A stretch of 64,000 bases of DNA from Pseudoduganella lurida (lineage in GTDB: Bacteria > Pseudomonadota > Gammaproteobacteria > Burkholderiales > Burkholderiaceae_D), in contig NZ_VLLB01000004.1 of the NCBI RefSeq assembly GCF_007830455.1, positions 434,001-498,000 of the forward strand. The letters are read 5' to 3'. Position 1 is the first letter of the stretch. Every line of letters begins with the position of its first letter. Below, one piece after another: positions 35,628 through 49,780 of the stretch. A model generated the notes under the pieces. That model was not told the DNA's origin and did no database searches. It saw nothing but the letters and a program-made list of their open reading frames with translations. A program made the translations under genes and the position numbers.

Positions 35628-36593
35628 CTACTGCGCAGCAGCGATCAGCCGCTCGGGCTTGAGGATCGCCCACTCGCCCAGCAGGCCAGTGCCGAGCAAT
35701 CGCCCGTCCGCATAGACGCGTACGCGGCCTTCGTAGGCGGTGGGCGTTGCGACGGCGGGCTCCTTGCCCAGCGGGAGCCGCTGGCCCTGCAGGAAGCGCT
35801 TCGCCAGTTCGGGCGTCAATTCGACGGCAGGGAATGTCGACAGCAGCGCATCGACCGGTGCGAGCAGCGACAACGGCGCCGCATGCGCGGTCAGGTCTTC
35901 CAGCGTGATCATGCCGGAGGCCTGCAGCGCGCCGACGCCAGTGCGGCGCAAGGCATTCAGGTGCGCGCCGCAACCCAGCGCGGCGCCAATGTCTTCACCC
36001 AGCACGCGGATATACGTGCCCTTGCTGCACGTGACTTCCAGCTTCAGGAACGGCGCCTCGTACGACACCAGTTCCAATCGATGGATGACAATATTGCGCG
36101 CCTCGCGCTCCAGCGTGATGCCGGCGCGCGCGTACTCGTACAGCGGCTTGCCGTCGCGCTTGAGCGCCGAGTACATCGGCGGCACCTGCGCGATGGGGCC
36201 GCGGAACTGCGCGAGCACCGCTTCGATCTGTTCGACGGTGATCTCGGCGACGTCACGAGCGAGTGCGGGATCGGGCGGTACCACCTGCCCTTCCGTGTCC
36301 CCCGTATCGGTGCGCACGCCCAGGTGCACGGTGGTGACGTAGGTCTTGTCCGCCTCCAGCAGGTCCTGCGAGAACTTGGTCGCCTCGCCGAAGCACAGTG
36401 GCAGCAGGCCGGTGGCGAACGGGTCCAGCGTGCCGGTGTGGCCCGCCTTCTTCGCGTTCAGCACGCGCTTCGCCTTGATCAGCGCATCGTTCGACGACAG
36501 GCCCACGGGCTTGTCCAGCAACAGCACGCCATCGACCAGGTCGCGCACCCGCTTCACACGCTGCGGTGCGCCTTGCGATGCTTCCTGCGTCAT
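35628..36593 (-). CDS. truB: tRNA pseudouridine-55 synthase TruB
   Basis: This enzyme makes pseudouridine 55 in the T-loop of elongator tRNAs. The 321-residue product has [18 protein letters not shown], the catalytic-Asp motif [37 protein letters not shown], and a C-terminal PUA-like region ending [10 protein letters not shown]. The ATG overlaps the rbfA stop as ATGA. It ends the rimP-nusA-infB-rbfA-truB operon, an order common in proteobacteria. No clear terminator is visible in the 112 bp before the convergent PAAR gene. Confidence 0.95.
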   Translation of the reverse strand: MTQEASQGAPQRVKRVRDLVDGVLLLDKPVGLSSNDALIKAKRVLNAKKAGHTGTLDPFATGLLPLCFGEATKFSQDLLEADKTYVTTVHLGVRTDTGDTEGQVVPPDPALARDVAEITVEQIEAVLAQFRGPIAQVPPMYSALKRDGKPLYEYARAGITLEREARNIVIHRLELVSYEAPFLKLEVTCSKGTYIRVLGEDIGAALGCGAHLNALRRTGVGALQASGMITLEDLTAHAAPLSLLAPVDALLSTFPAVELTPELAKRFLQGQRLPLGKEPAVATPTAYEGRVRVYADGRLLGTGLLGEWAILKPERLIAAAQ

Positions 36594-37018
36594 TTTTTTG
36601 CCGCGTCGTCGTCTTCGCTGCCGCCGTTCTGCTGCGCGTCGAAATCGGCCGCGCGCGTGGCGTTGGCCTTGTCGATCAGCGCCGACATCGCGATGCCGCG
36701 CGAGGCGGACATGTCGTGCACGAAGTGCAGCTGCGGCAGCGTGTGGATGTGCAGGCGCTTGCCCAGCTGGTTGCGCAGGTAGCCGGCGGCGGCCTGCAGG
36801 CCGGCCAGCGTGTTCTTCACCGTCTCCGGGTCGTCCTTGAGCATCGTGAAGTAGACCTTGGCGTGCGCGTAGTCCGGCGTCAGCTGCACTTCGGCCAAGG
36901 TCAGCATGCCCACGCGCGGGTCCTTCACTTCGAAGGCGATCAGCTCGGAGAGGTCTTTCTGGATCTGGTCCGCCACGCGCAGGCCGCGCGCGGGAATCGA
37001 TTTACTGTGTTTTGCCAT
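36590..37018 (-). CDS. rbfA: 30S ribosome-binding factor RbfA
   Basis: The 142-residue product is a KH-fold ribosome maturation factor: [48 protein letters not shown], and [20 protein letters not shown]. It acts late in 30S assembly and 16S rRNA 5'-end processing, especially in the cold. The short acidic/lysine tail (SEDDDAAKK) is typical for betaproteobacteria. It lies between infB and truB, overlapping truB by 4 bp, and a large hairpin separates it from infB. Confidence 0.95.
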   Translation of the reverse strand: MAKHSKSIPARGLRVADQIQKDLSELIAFEVKDPRVGMLTLAEVQLTPDYAHAKVYFTMLKDDPETVKNTLAGLQAAAGYLRNQLGKRLHIHTLPQLHFVHDMSASRGIAMSALIDKANATRAADFDAQQNGGSEDDDAAKK

Positions 37019-37081
37019 GATGTCCTACCAATGAAAATATGGCGGTGCCGCCGGACGAAAGACGCCGGCGGGCGCGCCACA

Positions 37082-37144
37082 TAAAAAATGGCGGGTGGCG
37101 CCCGCCTCCACGCCAACAGCGCGGAAGGGGCGGCACCCGCCATG
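37082..37144 (-). terminator. large hairpin with T-run between infB and rbfA
   Basis: On the minus strand ATGGCGGGTGCCGCCCC pairs imperfectly with GGGCGCCACCCGCCAT across an inner stem-rich loop, followed directly by TTTTTT. It has the shape of an intrinsic terminator or attenuator inside the operon. It may lower rbfA-truB expression relative to infB, or protect the infB message end. Confidence 0.6.
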
Positions 37145-37161
37145 GATACCGCGTCCAACGA

Positions 37162-40035
37162 TTACAGCGTACGCGCCACTTCCTGGATCTCGAACACTTC
37201 CAGCGTATCACCCACCTGGATCTCGTTGTAGTTCTTCAGCGACAGGCCGCACTCCAGACCGGCGCGCACTTCCTTCGCGTCGTCCTTGAAGCGCTTGAGC
37301 GAATCGATCTCGCCGGTCCACACAACGATGTTGTTGCGCAGCAGACGGACCGACGAAGCACGCTTGACCACACCATCGGTGACCAGGCAACCGGCAATCG
37401 CACCGACCTTCGACACCAGGATGACCTGGCGGATTTCCACCTGGCCCGTGATGTGCTCGCGCTTCTCCGGCGCCAGCATGCCCGACATGGCTGCCTTCAC
37501 CTCTTCGATCGCGTCGTAGATGATGTTGTAGTAGCGGATGTCCACGCCGTTCGCTTCGGCCAGCTTGCGCGCCTGGGCGTCGGCACGGGCGTTGAAGCCG
37601 ATGATGACTGCCTTCGACGCGGTCGCCAGGTTGACGTCCGACTCCGTGATGCCGCCCACGGCCGCGTGCACGATCTGCACCCGCACTTCCGAGGTCGACA
37701 GCTTCTGCAGCGAGCCGACCAGCGCTTCCTGCGAACCCTGCACGTCCGTCTTGACGATCAGCGGCACGTTCTTCACTTCGCCTTCGCCCATCGAGTCGAA
37801 CAGGTTTTCCAGCTTCGCGGCCTGCTGCTTGGCCAGCTTCACGTCGCGGAATTTACCCTGACGGAACAGGCCGATCTCGCGCGCCTTGCGCTCGTCCGCC
37901 ATGACCATGACTTCTTCACCGGCGGCCGGCACTTCGGTCAGGCCCTGGATCTCGACCGGGATCGACGGACCGGCTTCGGCCACCGCCTTGCCGTTCTCGT
38001 CCAGCATGGCACGAACGCGGCCGAACGACGAACCGGCCAGCACCACGTCGCCACGCTTGAGCGTACCGGACTGCACCAGGATCGTGGCAACCGGGCCGCG
38101 GCCCTTGTCCAGGCGGGCTTCGACGACCAGGCCACGGGCTGGAGCTGCGACCGGTGCTTTCAGTTCCAGCACTTCGGCCTGCAGCAGCACGTTTTCCAGC
38201 AGCGTGTCGATGCCCTGGCCCGTTTTCGCGGACACCGGCACGAACGGCGCTTCGCCGCCGTATTCTTCCGGCACCACGCCTTCGGTGATCAGTTCCTGCG
38301 TCACGCGCTCCAGGTTGCCGCCCGGTTTGTCGATCTTGTTGATCGCCACCACCAGCGGCACGCCGGCCGCTTTCGCGTGGGCGATCGCTTCCTTCGTCTG
38401 CGGCATCACGCCGTCGTCCGCCGCCACCACCAGGATGACGATGTCGGTCGCCTTGGCACCGCGGGCACGCATGGCCGTGAAGGCCTCGTGACCCGGGGTA
38501 TCCAGGAACGTGATCATGCCGCGCGGCGTGTCGACGTGGTAAGCGCCGATGTGCTGCGTGATGCCGCCGGCTTCGCCCGACGCGACCTTGGCGCGACGGA
38601 TGTAGTCCAGCAGCGACGTCTTGCCGTGGTCGACGTGGCCCATCACCGTCACGACCGGCGCACGCGCCGTCGCTTCGTAGTGGGTCTGTTCGCCCTGGTC
38701 GGCCAGCAGCGCTTCCGGATCGTCCTCGGCGGCGGCAAAGGCCTTGTGGCCCATTTCCTCGACGAGGATCATCGCCGTTTCCTGGTCCAGCACCTGGTTG
38801 ATCGTGCACATCTGGCCCAGCTTCATCAGCTGCTTGATCACCTCGGAGGCCTTGACGGCCATCTTGTGCGCCAGTTCGGCGACGGTGATCGTTTCCGGCA
38901 CGTGCACTTCGCGCACGATGGCTTCCGTCGGTGCCTGGAAGTTGGTTTCGCGGTCGTCGTGGTGCGAGTTGCGGCCACGGCCGCCACGGCCGCCACCGGC
39001 ACGCCAGCCATCGCGGCTGGTCGGTGCGCTCGGACCCGGACGGCCCTTGCCGCCACCCGGCGCGCCACGCTTCTTGGCATCGTCGGACCAGGTCGACGAC
39101 ACATTGGCCGACTTGATCGACTTGCGATCGCCCGGCTTCTTGTCATCCTTCTTGTCCGTCGTGGCCGTGGTGGTGCCCGGCTTCTTGTCGGCAGGCTTGT
39201 GCAGCGTGCCGGCAGGTGCGGCCGGCTTGACCGGTGCGGGGGCCGGTTCCGGCGCCTTGATCACGCGGCGCGGCTGCGCCATCATGGCCTTGATCTGGGC
39301 CACTTCGTCGGCGACGGCCTTGCGGGCCTTTTCGGTCGCTTCGGCGCGTTCGGCCGCTTCCTTCGTTGCCGCTTCGGCCTTCTTCTTGGCTTCCTCGGCA
39401 TCGGCAGCGCGCTTCTTGTCCGCCGCTTCCGTGTCGGCCTGCTTCTGCGCGTCGCGGGCACCGGCCTTGTCGGCCGCTGCCTTGTCGGCGGCGGCCTTCG
39501 CCGCTTCCGCATCGGCGTGACGCTTCGCTTCCGCCTCGGCGGCCGCGGTGGCTTTGGCTTGCGCTTCCTTCTCGGCGTCCAGGCGCGCCAGGCGCTCCTG
39601 CTTCTCGCGCAGTTCCGCTTCCTGGCGGGCGATCAGCTCGGCCTGGTTGCGGATCTCTTCTTCGCGGCGGGCGTTCTCGGCCTCGTCGACCACGGGCGCG
39701 GCAGGTGCCGGGGTGGTGGTCGCGGGCAGGTCGTCGCGCTGCACGAAGGTGCGCTTCTTGCGCACTTCGACCTGGATCGTGCGGGTCTTGCCGGAAGCAT
39801 CGGCCTGCTTGATCTCGTTGGTTTCCTTGCGGGTCACCGTGATCTTCTTCTTTTCCTGTTGACCAGCGGCGCCGTGGGTACGGCGCAGGTGTTCGAGCAG
39901 CTTGTCCTTATCATCTTTCGACAATGGATCTGACGCCGAGCTCTTCTCGACGCCCGCGGAACGCAGCTGCGTCAGCAGCAGGTCTGCAGGCATCTTCAGT
40001 TCGGTGGCAAATTGGGCTACGTTGTTACTCGCCAT
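37162..40035 (-). CDS. infB: translation initiation factor IF-2
   Basis: The 957-residue length is usual for betaproteobacterial IF-2. The N-terminal IF2_N module ([20 protein letters not shown]) is followed by a long Ala/Lys/Glu-rich coiled region (~120-300) and a basic Gly/Arg-rich linker. The GTPase domain has [38 protein letters not shown] and NKIDKPGGN. Domains II-IV end with [22 protein letters not shown]-2 brings fMet-tRNA to the 30S subunit and promotes subunit joining. The gene lies 56 bp after nusA in the classic operon. Confidence 0.97.
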   Translation of the reverse strand: MASNNVAQFATELKMPADLLLTQLRSAGVEKSSASDPLSKDDKDKLLEHLRRTHGAAGQQEKKKITVTRKETNEIKQADASGKTRTIQVEVRKKRTFVQRDDLPATTTPAPAAPVVDEAENARREEEIRNQAELIARQEAELREKQERLARLDAEKEAQAKATAAAEAEAKRHADAEAAKAAADKAAADKAGARDAQKQADTEAADKKRAADAEEAKKKAEAATKEAAERAEATEKARKAVADEVAQIKAMMAQPRRVIKAPEPAPAPVKPAAPAGTLHKPADKKPGTTTATTDKKDDKKPGDRKSIKSANVSSTWSDDAKKRGAPGGGKGRPGPSAPTSRDGWRAGGGRGGRGRNSHHDDRETNFQAPTEAIVREVHVPETITVAELAHKMAVKASEVIKQLMKLGQMCTINQVLDQETAMILVEEMGHKAFAAAEDDPEALLADQGEQTHYEATARAPVVTVMGHVDHGKTSLLDYIRRAKVASGEAGGITQHIGAYHVDTPRGMITFLDTPGHEAFTAMRARGAKATDIVILVVAADDGVMPQTKEAIAHAKAAGVPLVVAINKIDKPGGNLERVTQELITEGVVPEEYGGEAPFVPVSAKTGQGIDTLLENVLLQAEVLELKAPVAAPARGLVVEARLDKGRGPVATILVQSGTLKRGDVVLAGSSFGRVRAMLDENGKAVAEAGPSIPVEIQGLTEVPAAGEEVMVMADERKAREIGLFRQGKFRDVKLAKQQAAKLENLFDSMGEGEVKNVPLIVKTDVQGSQEALVGSLQKLSTSEVRVQIVHAAVGGITESDVNLATASKAVIIGFNARADAQARKLAEANGVDIRYYNIIYDAIEEVKAAMSGMLAPEKREHITGQVEIRQVILVSKVGAIAGCLVTDGVVKRASSVRLLRNNIVVWTGEIDSLKRFKDDAKEVRAGLECGLSLKNYNEIQVGDTLEVFEIQEVARTL

Positions 40036-40091
40036 TCAGTCCTCTTTTCTATGTGTCGCGATGATATTGATTTTGCTGTCGTGCCCTGCGC

Positions 40092-42142
<2,051 letters not shown>

Positions 42143-42588
42143 AGAAAATCTCCAGATCGGGCCGCGGCGCCTGCCGCCGACCTCGGGTAAAACGGTTCAC
42201 AAGTTGTGCTGCACATGGGTGCCGCACATTTGTGCTTCACATTTCGCGAAGCAAAAAAAAAATGGGCAACTGCCCATCTTCCTGTGTTTCCCACCTGACG
42301 GGCCCGGATTCCAGGCGTTTCAGCTTGGCAATCTCGGAACAGCCTCTGCGATCAATCCGGTCAGAGAGCTTTTATCAGGCCGCTTATTATAACGTGCTAA
42401 TGATTTCGCTGCAACGCCGCATAGGCGATGGCACGCTATTACAACAGCGACAAGGTTGTTTTTTGTACTGCAGAGCGGGCGGGAACCCGGGCGGGCTGGC
42501 CGCCACATCAGTCAGTCGCGCTCGCCGGCATTGGGCCAGGGATCCCATATGGGAGCACCCGGCCGGATATCAAGCCGCAAGCCGCAAA
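42143..42588 (-). other. non-coding gap upstream of rimP
   Basis: 446 bp with no credible gene and no tRNA fold that I can see. It contains the likely rluB terminator (42253-42277), the rimP operon promoter area and the palindrome ATCCCATATGGGA at ~42541. No -35/-10 pair stands out clearly. Confidence 0.6.
42253..42277 (-). terminator. intrinsic terminator between rluB and rimP
   Basis: On the minus strand ATGGGCAGTTGCCCAT is a perfect inverted repeat followed by nine T. It would end rluB transcription about 310 bp past its stop and isolate the rimP operon. Confidence 0.8.
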
Positions 42589-44706
42589 TCAGCCCTTGCG
42601 ACGCCGCGGCATGCCGTGGTCCGTCGCACCGCCGCGCGGCTGGCCGCCGCCCCGACGCTGCGATTGCCCGGCGAAGCCGAACGTCGTCTGCAGCGGGTCG
42701 GGCTGGCGCGGACGCCCGCTCTTGCCCTGCTGCGGACGGCCGCCGCCGTTGCCCTGGTCACCCAGCGTGGCGCGGCCGATGCCGCCCTGGCCGCGGCCAG
42801 CACGGCCCAGGCCGGCACCGAAGGCGCTGCCGTTGCCCTGGCCAGCACCGCCCGGACGGCCGCGGCCGCCGCGTGGCGCCTGCGGGAACGGATCGGCGTT
42901 CTTGTTCGAGACATCCATGCGGTTGAAGTTCGGTTCGGACTCGCGCTCGCGGCCGCGGCGCTCGCCACCACGGGCACCCGCCTCGTTGCCACGCTCGTTG
43001 CCGCGCTCGCCGCCACGCTGATTTCCATTGCGCTCGTTACCGTTGCGCTCGTTACCGTTTCGCTCGTTACCGTTACGCTCGCCGCGGTCATTGCCGCTGC
43101 GCTCGCCCTTGGCGCCGCCCTCGGCCGAGGCCTTCTTCTCCACGCCGACCAGCGACAGCAGGTCGCGCACGGTGTTTTCTTCCATCTCTTCCCAGCGGCC
43201 GCGCTTCAGGTTCGACGGCAGCGTGAGGGCACCGTAGCGCGTGCGGATCAGGCGCGAGACGGTCAGGCCGATCGCCTCGAACATGCGGCGCACCTCGCGG
43301 TTGCGGCCTTCGCCGATCACCACGCGGTACCACTTGTTGACGCCTTCGCCGCCGCCATCGGCGATCTTGGAGAACTGCGCCATGCCGTCTTCCAGCTCCA
43401 CGCCGGCCAGCAGCTTCTGGCGCATGCCCTCTTCCAGCTCGCCCAGCGTGCGCACGGCGTATTCGCGGTCGATGTTGTAACGCGGGTGCATCAGGCGGTT
43501 CGCCAGGTCGCCGCTGGTCGTGAACAGCAGCAGGCCTTCGGTATTGAAGTCCAGGCGGCCGACGGCGATCCATTTGCCGACCTTCATCTGCGGCAGGCGG
43601 TCGAACACGGAGGCGCGGCCATCCGGATCGTCATGCGACACGATCTCGCCGGCCGGCTTGTGGTACACCAGCACGCGCGGCGGCTTCTTGCTCACCTTCC
43701 GCTGGATCAGCTTGCCGTTGATGCGCACCGCATCGGCGGGCAGGATGCGCTGGCCGATATGGGCCGGTTCGCCGTTCACCGACACGCGGCCGGCCACGAT
43801 CAGGTCTTCCATGTCCCGGCGCGAACCGAGGCCCGCTTCGGCCAGCACCTTGTGCAGTTTCGGGGCATCGTCATCGGCCGTCAGGTCGCGGCGCACGGCC
43901 TTCGGCGACTGCTTGCTGCGCGCGCCTTCGGCCTTGTCGAATTCATCCGAGGTAACGAAGGAGAACACGGCATCGGCTTCGCTCGGCTTGCCACTGGCAC
44001 CGCCCGGGCGCTGCTGGCCGCGCTGGCCACGGCCCTGCTGGGCTGGCTGGCCCGGCTGGCCGTTGGCCTGTTTTCCCTTGCCGTTCTTGTTGCGGCCGCG
44101 GCCATCGCGGCGGCCTTCGCCGCGCGCTGCGCCATTGCCTTCATTGCCGCCCTGGCGCTCTTCCTGCGGCGCACCCTCGGCGGCCACGGGCGCTACGGCT
44201 TCCGCCGCAGGCTGCGCGGCAGCTTCGATGCCGGCTGGCGCTTCGGCCTGGCCGGCATGTTCGGCGCGCTCCAGTTCGCGCAGCGCGCGCTGTTCGCGCA
44301 TCTGGCGCGGACCGCGCGGGGTACGTGCCTTCGGTGCCGCATCGGCAGCCGGGCTGGCCTCGGCTGCAGCCTGGGCTGCTGCCACGGGAGCCGCGGTTTC
44401 AGCGGCCGGCTCGACAGCCTTCCTGGTGCGGGCGCGCGGCTTTTTCACGGTGGCGGATTCGGTCACGGCGGCAGCGTCGGCTGGTGCTGCTGCCGGCGCG
44501 CTGTCGCTGCCCGACTCGGTGATCAATGCCGCAGCCGGTGCAGCCGCCTTGCGGGTGCGCTTCGGCTTCGCTTCGGGTGCCGGTGCGGCCGCGCCCTCCG
44601 TTGCCGCGGCGGCAGCCGCCTCGATCTGCGCCTTGGTGCGGCGCTTCGGTTTCACGGCGGGTTCAGCCGGCGCACCGGTCTCGGGAATATTGTCAGTGTT
44701 GTTCAT
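42589..44706 (-). CDS. rluB: 23S rRNA pseudouridine-2605 synthase RluB with long disordered ends
   Basis: The core (~280-530) has an S4 domain ([20 protein letters not shown]) and an RsuA/RluB-type synthase domain with [15 protein letters not shown], the catalytic Asp in [20 protein letters not shown], and [20 protein letters not shown]. Around it are an Ala/Pro/Lys-rich N-terminal tail of ~280 residues and a ~170-residue Gly/Arg/Asn-rich C-terminal tail with NGNER repeats, making ~705 residues against ~290 in E. coli. Such tails are common in Burkholderiales RluB and probably bind RNA. Start could be 44706 or 44715, both inside the scpB end, which shows coupling. Confidence 0.9.
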   Translation of the reverse strand: MNNTDNIPETGAPAEPAVKPKRRTKAQIEAAAAAATEGAAAPAPEAKPKRTRKAAAPAAALITESGSDSAPAAAPADAAAVTESATVKKPRARTRKAVEPAAETAAPVAAAQAAAEASPAADAAPKARTPRGPRQMREQRALRELERAEHAGQAEAPAGIEAAAQPAAEAVAPVAAEGAPQEERQGGNEGNGAARGEGRRDGRGRNKNGKGKQANGQPGQPAQQGRGQRGQQRPGGASGKPSEADAVFSFVTSDEFDKAEGARSKQSPKAVRRDLTADDDAPKLHKVLAEAGLGSRRDMEDLIVAGRVSVNGEPAHIGQRILPADAVRINGKLIQRKVSKKPPRVLVYHKPAGEIVSHDDPDGRASVFDRLPQMKVGKWIAVGRLDFNTEGLLLFTTSGDLANRLMHPRYNIDREYAVRTLGELEEGMRQKLLAGVELEDGMAQFSKIADGGGEGVNKWYRVVIGEGRNREVRRMFEAIGLTVSRLIRTRYGALTLPSNLKRGRWEEMEENTVRDLLSLVGVEKKASAEGGAKGERSGNDRGERNGNERNGNERNGNERNGNQRGGERGNERGNEAGARGGERRGRERESEPNFNRMDVSNKNADPFPQAPRGGRGRPGGAGQGNGSAFGAGLGRAGRGQGGIGRATLGDQGNGGGRPQQGKSGRPRQPDPLQTTFGFAGQSQRRGGGQPRGGATDHGMPRRRKG
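43019..43090 (-). repeat. 15-bp tandem repeat encoding NGNER units in RluB
   Basis: Four or more near-identical 15-bp units (AACGGTAACGAGCGN on the minus strand) encode consecutive Asn-Gly-Asn-Glu-Arg blocks in the RluB tail. The phase keeps the frame, so copy number could vary without harm. Confidence 0.85.
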
Positions 44707-45406
44707 GCTTGTCATCTTGCGTGGGCGGCGCCGGCACCGGTTCGTCGGGGCAGGATTCCCCGGGCGCTTCATTGTCATTGGCTGTGGCGGCATGCGCCGC
44801 CTTCTCGAAATTCTCCTGCAGCGCCGCCTCGAGCACGTCGATCGGATCGGCATTCTGCACGTCGCCCATTTGCTGCAGGGGCGGCAGCTGGGACAGCGAC
44901 TGCAATCCCAAATCGTCCAGGAACTGTTTCGTGGTGCCCAGCAGTGCCGGGCGTCCCAGCACGTCGCGGTGGCCGACCACGTCGACCCAGCCGCGGTCTT
45001 CCAGCATCTTGACCGTCTGCGAGTTCACGGCCACGCCGCGGATCTCTTCGATATCGCCGCGCGTCACGGGCTGGCGGTACGCGATGATCGCCAGCGTTTC
45101 CAGCGTCGCCCGCGAATACTTCTGCGGCTTCTCCGGATTGAGCCGGTCCAGGTACTGCTTCATCTCGGGCCGGCTCTGGAAGCGCCAGCCGGTCGCCAGG
45201 GACACCACTTCGAGGCCCCTGCCCTGCCACTCCTGCTGCAGCTCGGCCAGCAGGCCCTTGATCGTTTCGGACGGCACACCGTCTTCCGGCGACCGGCCGG
45301 CATCGTCGCCATCGACGAACAGCTTCTTCAGGCTGTGCACCGACAGCGGCTCACGAGCGCAAAGCAGCGCGGTTTCGAGGACTCTTTTCGCCTCAGCTGT
45401 ATCCAT
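44693..45406 (-). CDS. scpB: chromosome segregation and condensation protein ScpB
   Basis: The 237-residue product is the kleisin-associated winged-helix partner of SMC-ScpA. It shows [40 protein letters not shown] and the strongly conserved [20 protein letters not shown], then [20 protein letters not shown] and [14 protein letters not shown]. It has the usual variable acidic tail. The 3' end overlaps the rluB start region by 14 bp. The pair scpB-rluB is widespread in betaproteobacteria. Confidence 0.95.
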   Translation of the reverse strand: MDTAEAKRVLETALLCAREPLSVHSLKKLFVDGDDAGRSPEDGVPSETIKGLLAELQQEWQGRGLEVVSLATGWRFQSRPEMKQYLDRLNPEKPQKYSRATLETLAIIAYRQPVTRGDIEEIRGVAVNSQTVKMLEDRGWVDVVGHRDVLGRPALLGTTKQFLDDLGLQSLSQLPPLQQMGDVQNADPIDVLEAALQENFEKAAHAATANDNEAPGESCPDEPVPAPPTQDDKHEQH

Positions 45407-45662
45407 AAAGCCACTAGTGGTTGCAAAGCGATGCAGGGAGCCGCAGTCCGCCCTCGAATAGCGGTTGGGCCAGAAACGATCTGGCCGGCAGTGCCGGGGC
45501 TGGAGGGGAGATGCATCGTCGGAACGCGGTATTTCAGGAGCGTGACCGCTGGCGGACCCGGAAGAACTGCGTGGTCGGGGGGAGCCGTTTCATCCAATGA
45601 CCGCCATTGTAACCCATAAAACCTCGCCGGGTGCAATTCACCGGTGCAGCGAAATGGCGCTG

Positions 45663-46703
45663 TCAGGCTGCCGGCTGGTCGCCGAGGCGCTCGGCCAGGA
45701 TCGCGGAAACGCCCAGGAAGGCGGGATACTCGGCCGTGATCACATAGGTGGGGACATTGGCCAGGTAGGCGCGCATGCGGCCCTTGTCCTCGAACCGCGC
45801 GCGGAACGCCGAGCGGCCGAAGCGCTCGCCCAGCTTCGGCACGATGCCGCCGCCGATATAGACGCCACCCTGTGCGCCCAGGGTCACGGCCAGGTTGCCG
45901 GCGACGGTGCCCAGCATCGCGCAGAAGGCTTCGATCGCCTCGTCGCACAGCGAGCAGCTGCCATCGAGCGCGCGGCGCGCCACGTCGGCGGCGGACAGTT
46001 TTTCCGGCGCCACGCCGCGCAGGTGGGCGACCGCGCGGTACAGCAGCTCGATGCCGTTGCCGGAGATCAGCCGCTCGGCCGACACGTGCTCGAACTCGCG
46101 CCAGGCGAACTGCAGGATCGCCACTTCCTTTTCGGTGACGGGCGCGAAGCTGACATGGCCGCCTTCCGACAGCAGCGCCGTCCAGCCGGACGCCGACGGC
46201 ACCAGTCCCGACACGCCCAGCCCGGTGCCGGCACCGACCAGGCCCAGCGGCGTTCCGGCCACGGGCTCGCCGCCACCGACCTTGCGCTTCTGCTCGCCCA
46301 GCTGCGGCAGCGAACGGGCCAGCGCCGTGAAGTCGTTCACCACGGCCAGCACGTCGAAGCCCACTTCGCCGCGCATCGCCTCGATCGAGAATTCCCACGA
46401 GTGGTTCGTCATGCGCACATGGTCGCCGGTGACCGGATTGGCGATGGCGATCGCGCCGTGCTTCACCACCGGTGCCACGGCCGCGATGTCCGGCAGCGCC
46501 AGGTAGGCGCGCAGCGCGGCGGCCAGCGTCGGATGTTCGCAGCAGGGCAGCACGTGCACATGACCCACCTGCCCCGGCGCCGTCTCCAGCGCGAAGCGCG
46601 CATTCGTGCCGCCCACGTCGGCCAGCAGGCGCGGACCGCCGGGAAAAGCGGAAGGAGCGGTCTGCAAGACGGTCTGCGGCGCGGGTGTGGACATGGCGTT
46701 CAT
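45663..46703 (-). CDS. glk: glucokinase
   Basis: The 346-residue product is a bacterial Glk-type hexokinase: [16 protein letters not shown] (phosphate-1), [30 protein letters not shown], the catalytic [30 protein letters not shown] and [40 protein letters not shown] follows. It phosphorylates glucose with ATP for glycolysis or the Entner-Doudoroff route. The start may be this ATG or the one three codons later. It stands alone between scpB and the DedA gene; the 256 bp before scpB show nothing. Confidence 0.95.
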   Translation of the reverse strand: MNAMSTPAPQTVLQTAPSAFPGGPRLLADVGGTNARFALETAPGQVGHVHVLPCCEHPTLAAALRAYLALPDIAAVAPVVKHGAIAIANPVTGDHVRMTNHSWEFSIEAMRGEVGFDVLAVVNDFTALARSLPQLGEQKRKVGGGEPVAGTPLGLVGAGTGLGVSGLVPSASGWTALLSEGGHVSFAPVTEKEVAILQFAWREFEHVSAERLISGNGIELLYRAVAHLRGVAPEKLSAADVARRALDGSCSLCDEAIEAFCAMLGTVAGNLAVTLGAQGGVYIGGGIVPKLGERFGRSAFRARFEDKGRMRAYLANVPTYVITAEYPAFLGVSAILAERLGDQPAA

Positions 46704-46881
46704 GGGCTATCGGGAGAAAAAGTGTCGCTTATGCTATCGGATTTGGCCGCGGCCGTGCAAGCGTTTCACGTAGTTTAATTACATGAGGCGGCGTCGATCC
46801 TGGCAGTTCGAGCGCAAGCACACGGCCTCCCGCAAGGTTGCTGCGCGAGGCAGCGTAGGAATACTACAAAGTGTGATTGCG

Positions 46882-46932
46882 CGACTGAGCGGTTTACTGA
46901 GCGGTTCACTGAGCGGTTCAGTGAGCGAGTCA
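46882..46932 (-). repeat. 12-bp tandem repeat creating four in-frame stop codons
   Basis: Read on the minus strand, the DedA-rhodanese stop TGA is followed in the same frame every 12 bp by TGA, TGA and TAA, within repeated CGCTCAC/G-TGA-ACC units. The array ends at 46882. It looks like slippage-made duplication of the stop context. Confidence 0.85.
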
Positions 46933-47898
46933 GTGCGAGGCGCCCGGCGCTGGCAGGTCGCCCTCGCCGCCATCGAGCACGACGTCCGGACGGAAAGCGC
47001 CATTCCAGGCTTCCAGGCCGCCATGCAGTGGACGGGCATTTTCGAAGCCGTGGGCGTGCAGCTGCTTGGCGATGGCGGCCGCCGTCACGTCGTTCGGGCA
47101 GCTGCAGTAGACGATGATGTCGCGGTCCTTCGGCAGCACCGCCAGCAGGCCGGACAGGTTGCCGTCCACGTGCAGCGCGCCCGGCACCGGCGGATCGAGG
47201 CGGCGCGCGGTGGCGCTGCGGGCATCGACCATCACGGGCGCGTTGCCGCCGTCGAGCAGGCCGCGCAGCTCTTCCACATGGATGCGTTCGACGCGCATGG
47301 CGCGCTGGAAGCGGCGCCGTTCCACGTACTTGAACAGCACGAACAGGCCCAGCAGCGTGCCCAGCACGGCCAGCGCGGTGCCGCCCATCGTGGCGAGGAT
47401 GCCCAGCACTTCGTCGACGTTCTGCTGGAAATACACGCCGATCAGGATGCCCGTCAGGCTCCACATCAGCCCTCCGAGCAGGCTGAACGACAGGAACAGG
47501 GGCAGCGGCGTGCCCATCGCCCCCGCCAGCGGCGGCGCGATCGTGTTGAAGCCGGGGATGAACTTCGCGACGATCATCGACTTCGGACCCCATTTGCGGA
47601 AGTTGTCCTCCGTCTGGGACACGCAGTAGTCGGGCGACAGCGAGATCCGGCACAGTACCTTCAGGATGCGCTTGCCGTAGCGGCGCCCCGCGTTGAACCA
47701 GAACAGGTCCGCCGCCAGGCAGCCGCACATCGCCACCGCCAGCACCCCCGCCAGCGGCGTGCCGCCATTCATCGACAGCGCGCCGGACACGATCAGGATC
47801 GGATACGCGGGAATCGGCGCGCCCATCTGCTCGACCAGGACGACGGCAAACACGATCAGTACGCCGTATTCCTGCAGAAGATAGATGAAGTTCGCCAT
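46930..47898 (-). CDS. DedA-family membrane protein fused to a rhodanese domain
   Basis: The 322-residue product has a DedA/SNARE-associated domain over ~1-190, with MANFIYLLQEYGVLIVFAVV, PIPAYPILIVSGALSMNGG, then RKWGPKSMIVAKFIPGFNTI (the re-entrant-loop motif F-x-R-x-x-P-G variant KFIPG) and several membrane helices. A cytoplasmic rhodanese-like domain follows (~205-305), with VMVDARSATARRLDPPVPGA and the active-site loop IVYCSCPNDVTAAAIAKQL holding a Cys. DedA proteins act as lipid scramblases or in envelope homeostasis; the rhodanese part may carry sulfur or act in redox sensing. The fusion is a known architecture. The DNA right after the stop is repeated. Confidence 0.9.
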   Translation of the reverse strand: MANFIYLLQEYGVLIVFAVVLVEQMGAPIPAYPILIVSGALSMNGGTPLAGVLAVAMCGCLAADLFWFNAGRRYGKRILKVLCRISLSPDYCVSQTEDNFRKWGPKSMIVAKFIPGFNTIAPPLAGAMGTPLPLFLSFSLLGGLMWSLTGILIGVYFQQNVDEVLGILATMGGTALAVLGTLLGLFVLFKYVERRRFQRAMRVERIHVEELRGLLDGGNAPVMVDARSATARRLDPPVPGALHVDGNLSGLLAVLPKDRDIIVYCSCPNDVTAAAIAKQLHAHGFENARPLHGGLEAWNGAFRPDVVLDGGEGDLPAPGASH

Positions 47899-47957
47899 GG
47901 TCCCGCCATCTTAACGTATCCCGCCCCCGCCGTCAGGCGCCATTGGAGATACCGCCA

Positions 47958-48072
47958 CAGCCGAGTTCGTGTCAACTTCGGGGTCAGTCACGTTTGTTGA
48001 CACAAGCTCGGCTTTAATAAGGCTGAGCCCGTGTCAACTTTGGTGACTGACCCCGATGCTGACACGGGCTGG
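47958..48072. repeat. ~110-bp imperfect inverted repeat with GGGGTCAGTCAC arms
   Basis: The gap between the DedA gene and the ABC operon is nearly filled by a large palindrome. The left arm CGTGTCAACTTCGGGGTCAG is mirrored on the right by the complement of CATCGGGGTCAGTCAC with CCCGTGTCAG. Inside, GTTGACACAAGCTCGGC faces GCTGAGCCCGTGTCAAC. It could fold into a long structured RNA or cruciform and terminate the minus-strand ABC operon. It belongs to the window's GGGGTC-type repeats. Confidence 0.7.
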
Positions 48073-48079
48073 ACAGTGG

Positions 48080-49776
<1,697 letters not shown>

Positions 49777-49780
<4 letters not shown>

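Noticed and set aside
37039..39933. 964-codon open frame antisense to infB
   Set aside because: IF-2 is certain on the other strand; this frame is a codon-bias artefact rich in Arg, His and Leu.
42143..42588. tRNA gene upstream of rimP, as in enteric bacteria
   Set aside because: No cloverleaf arms, no GTTCRA-type T-loop and no CCA end could be found in the gap.
42232..45012. 926-codon frame antisense to rluB/scpB with hydrophobic stretches
   Set aside because: The Ala/Leu/Val runs arise from the reverse of Arg/Gly/Ala-rich RluB tails; no start signal or known family.
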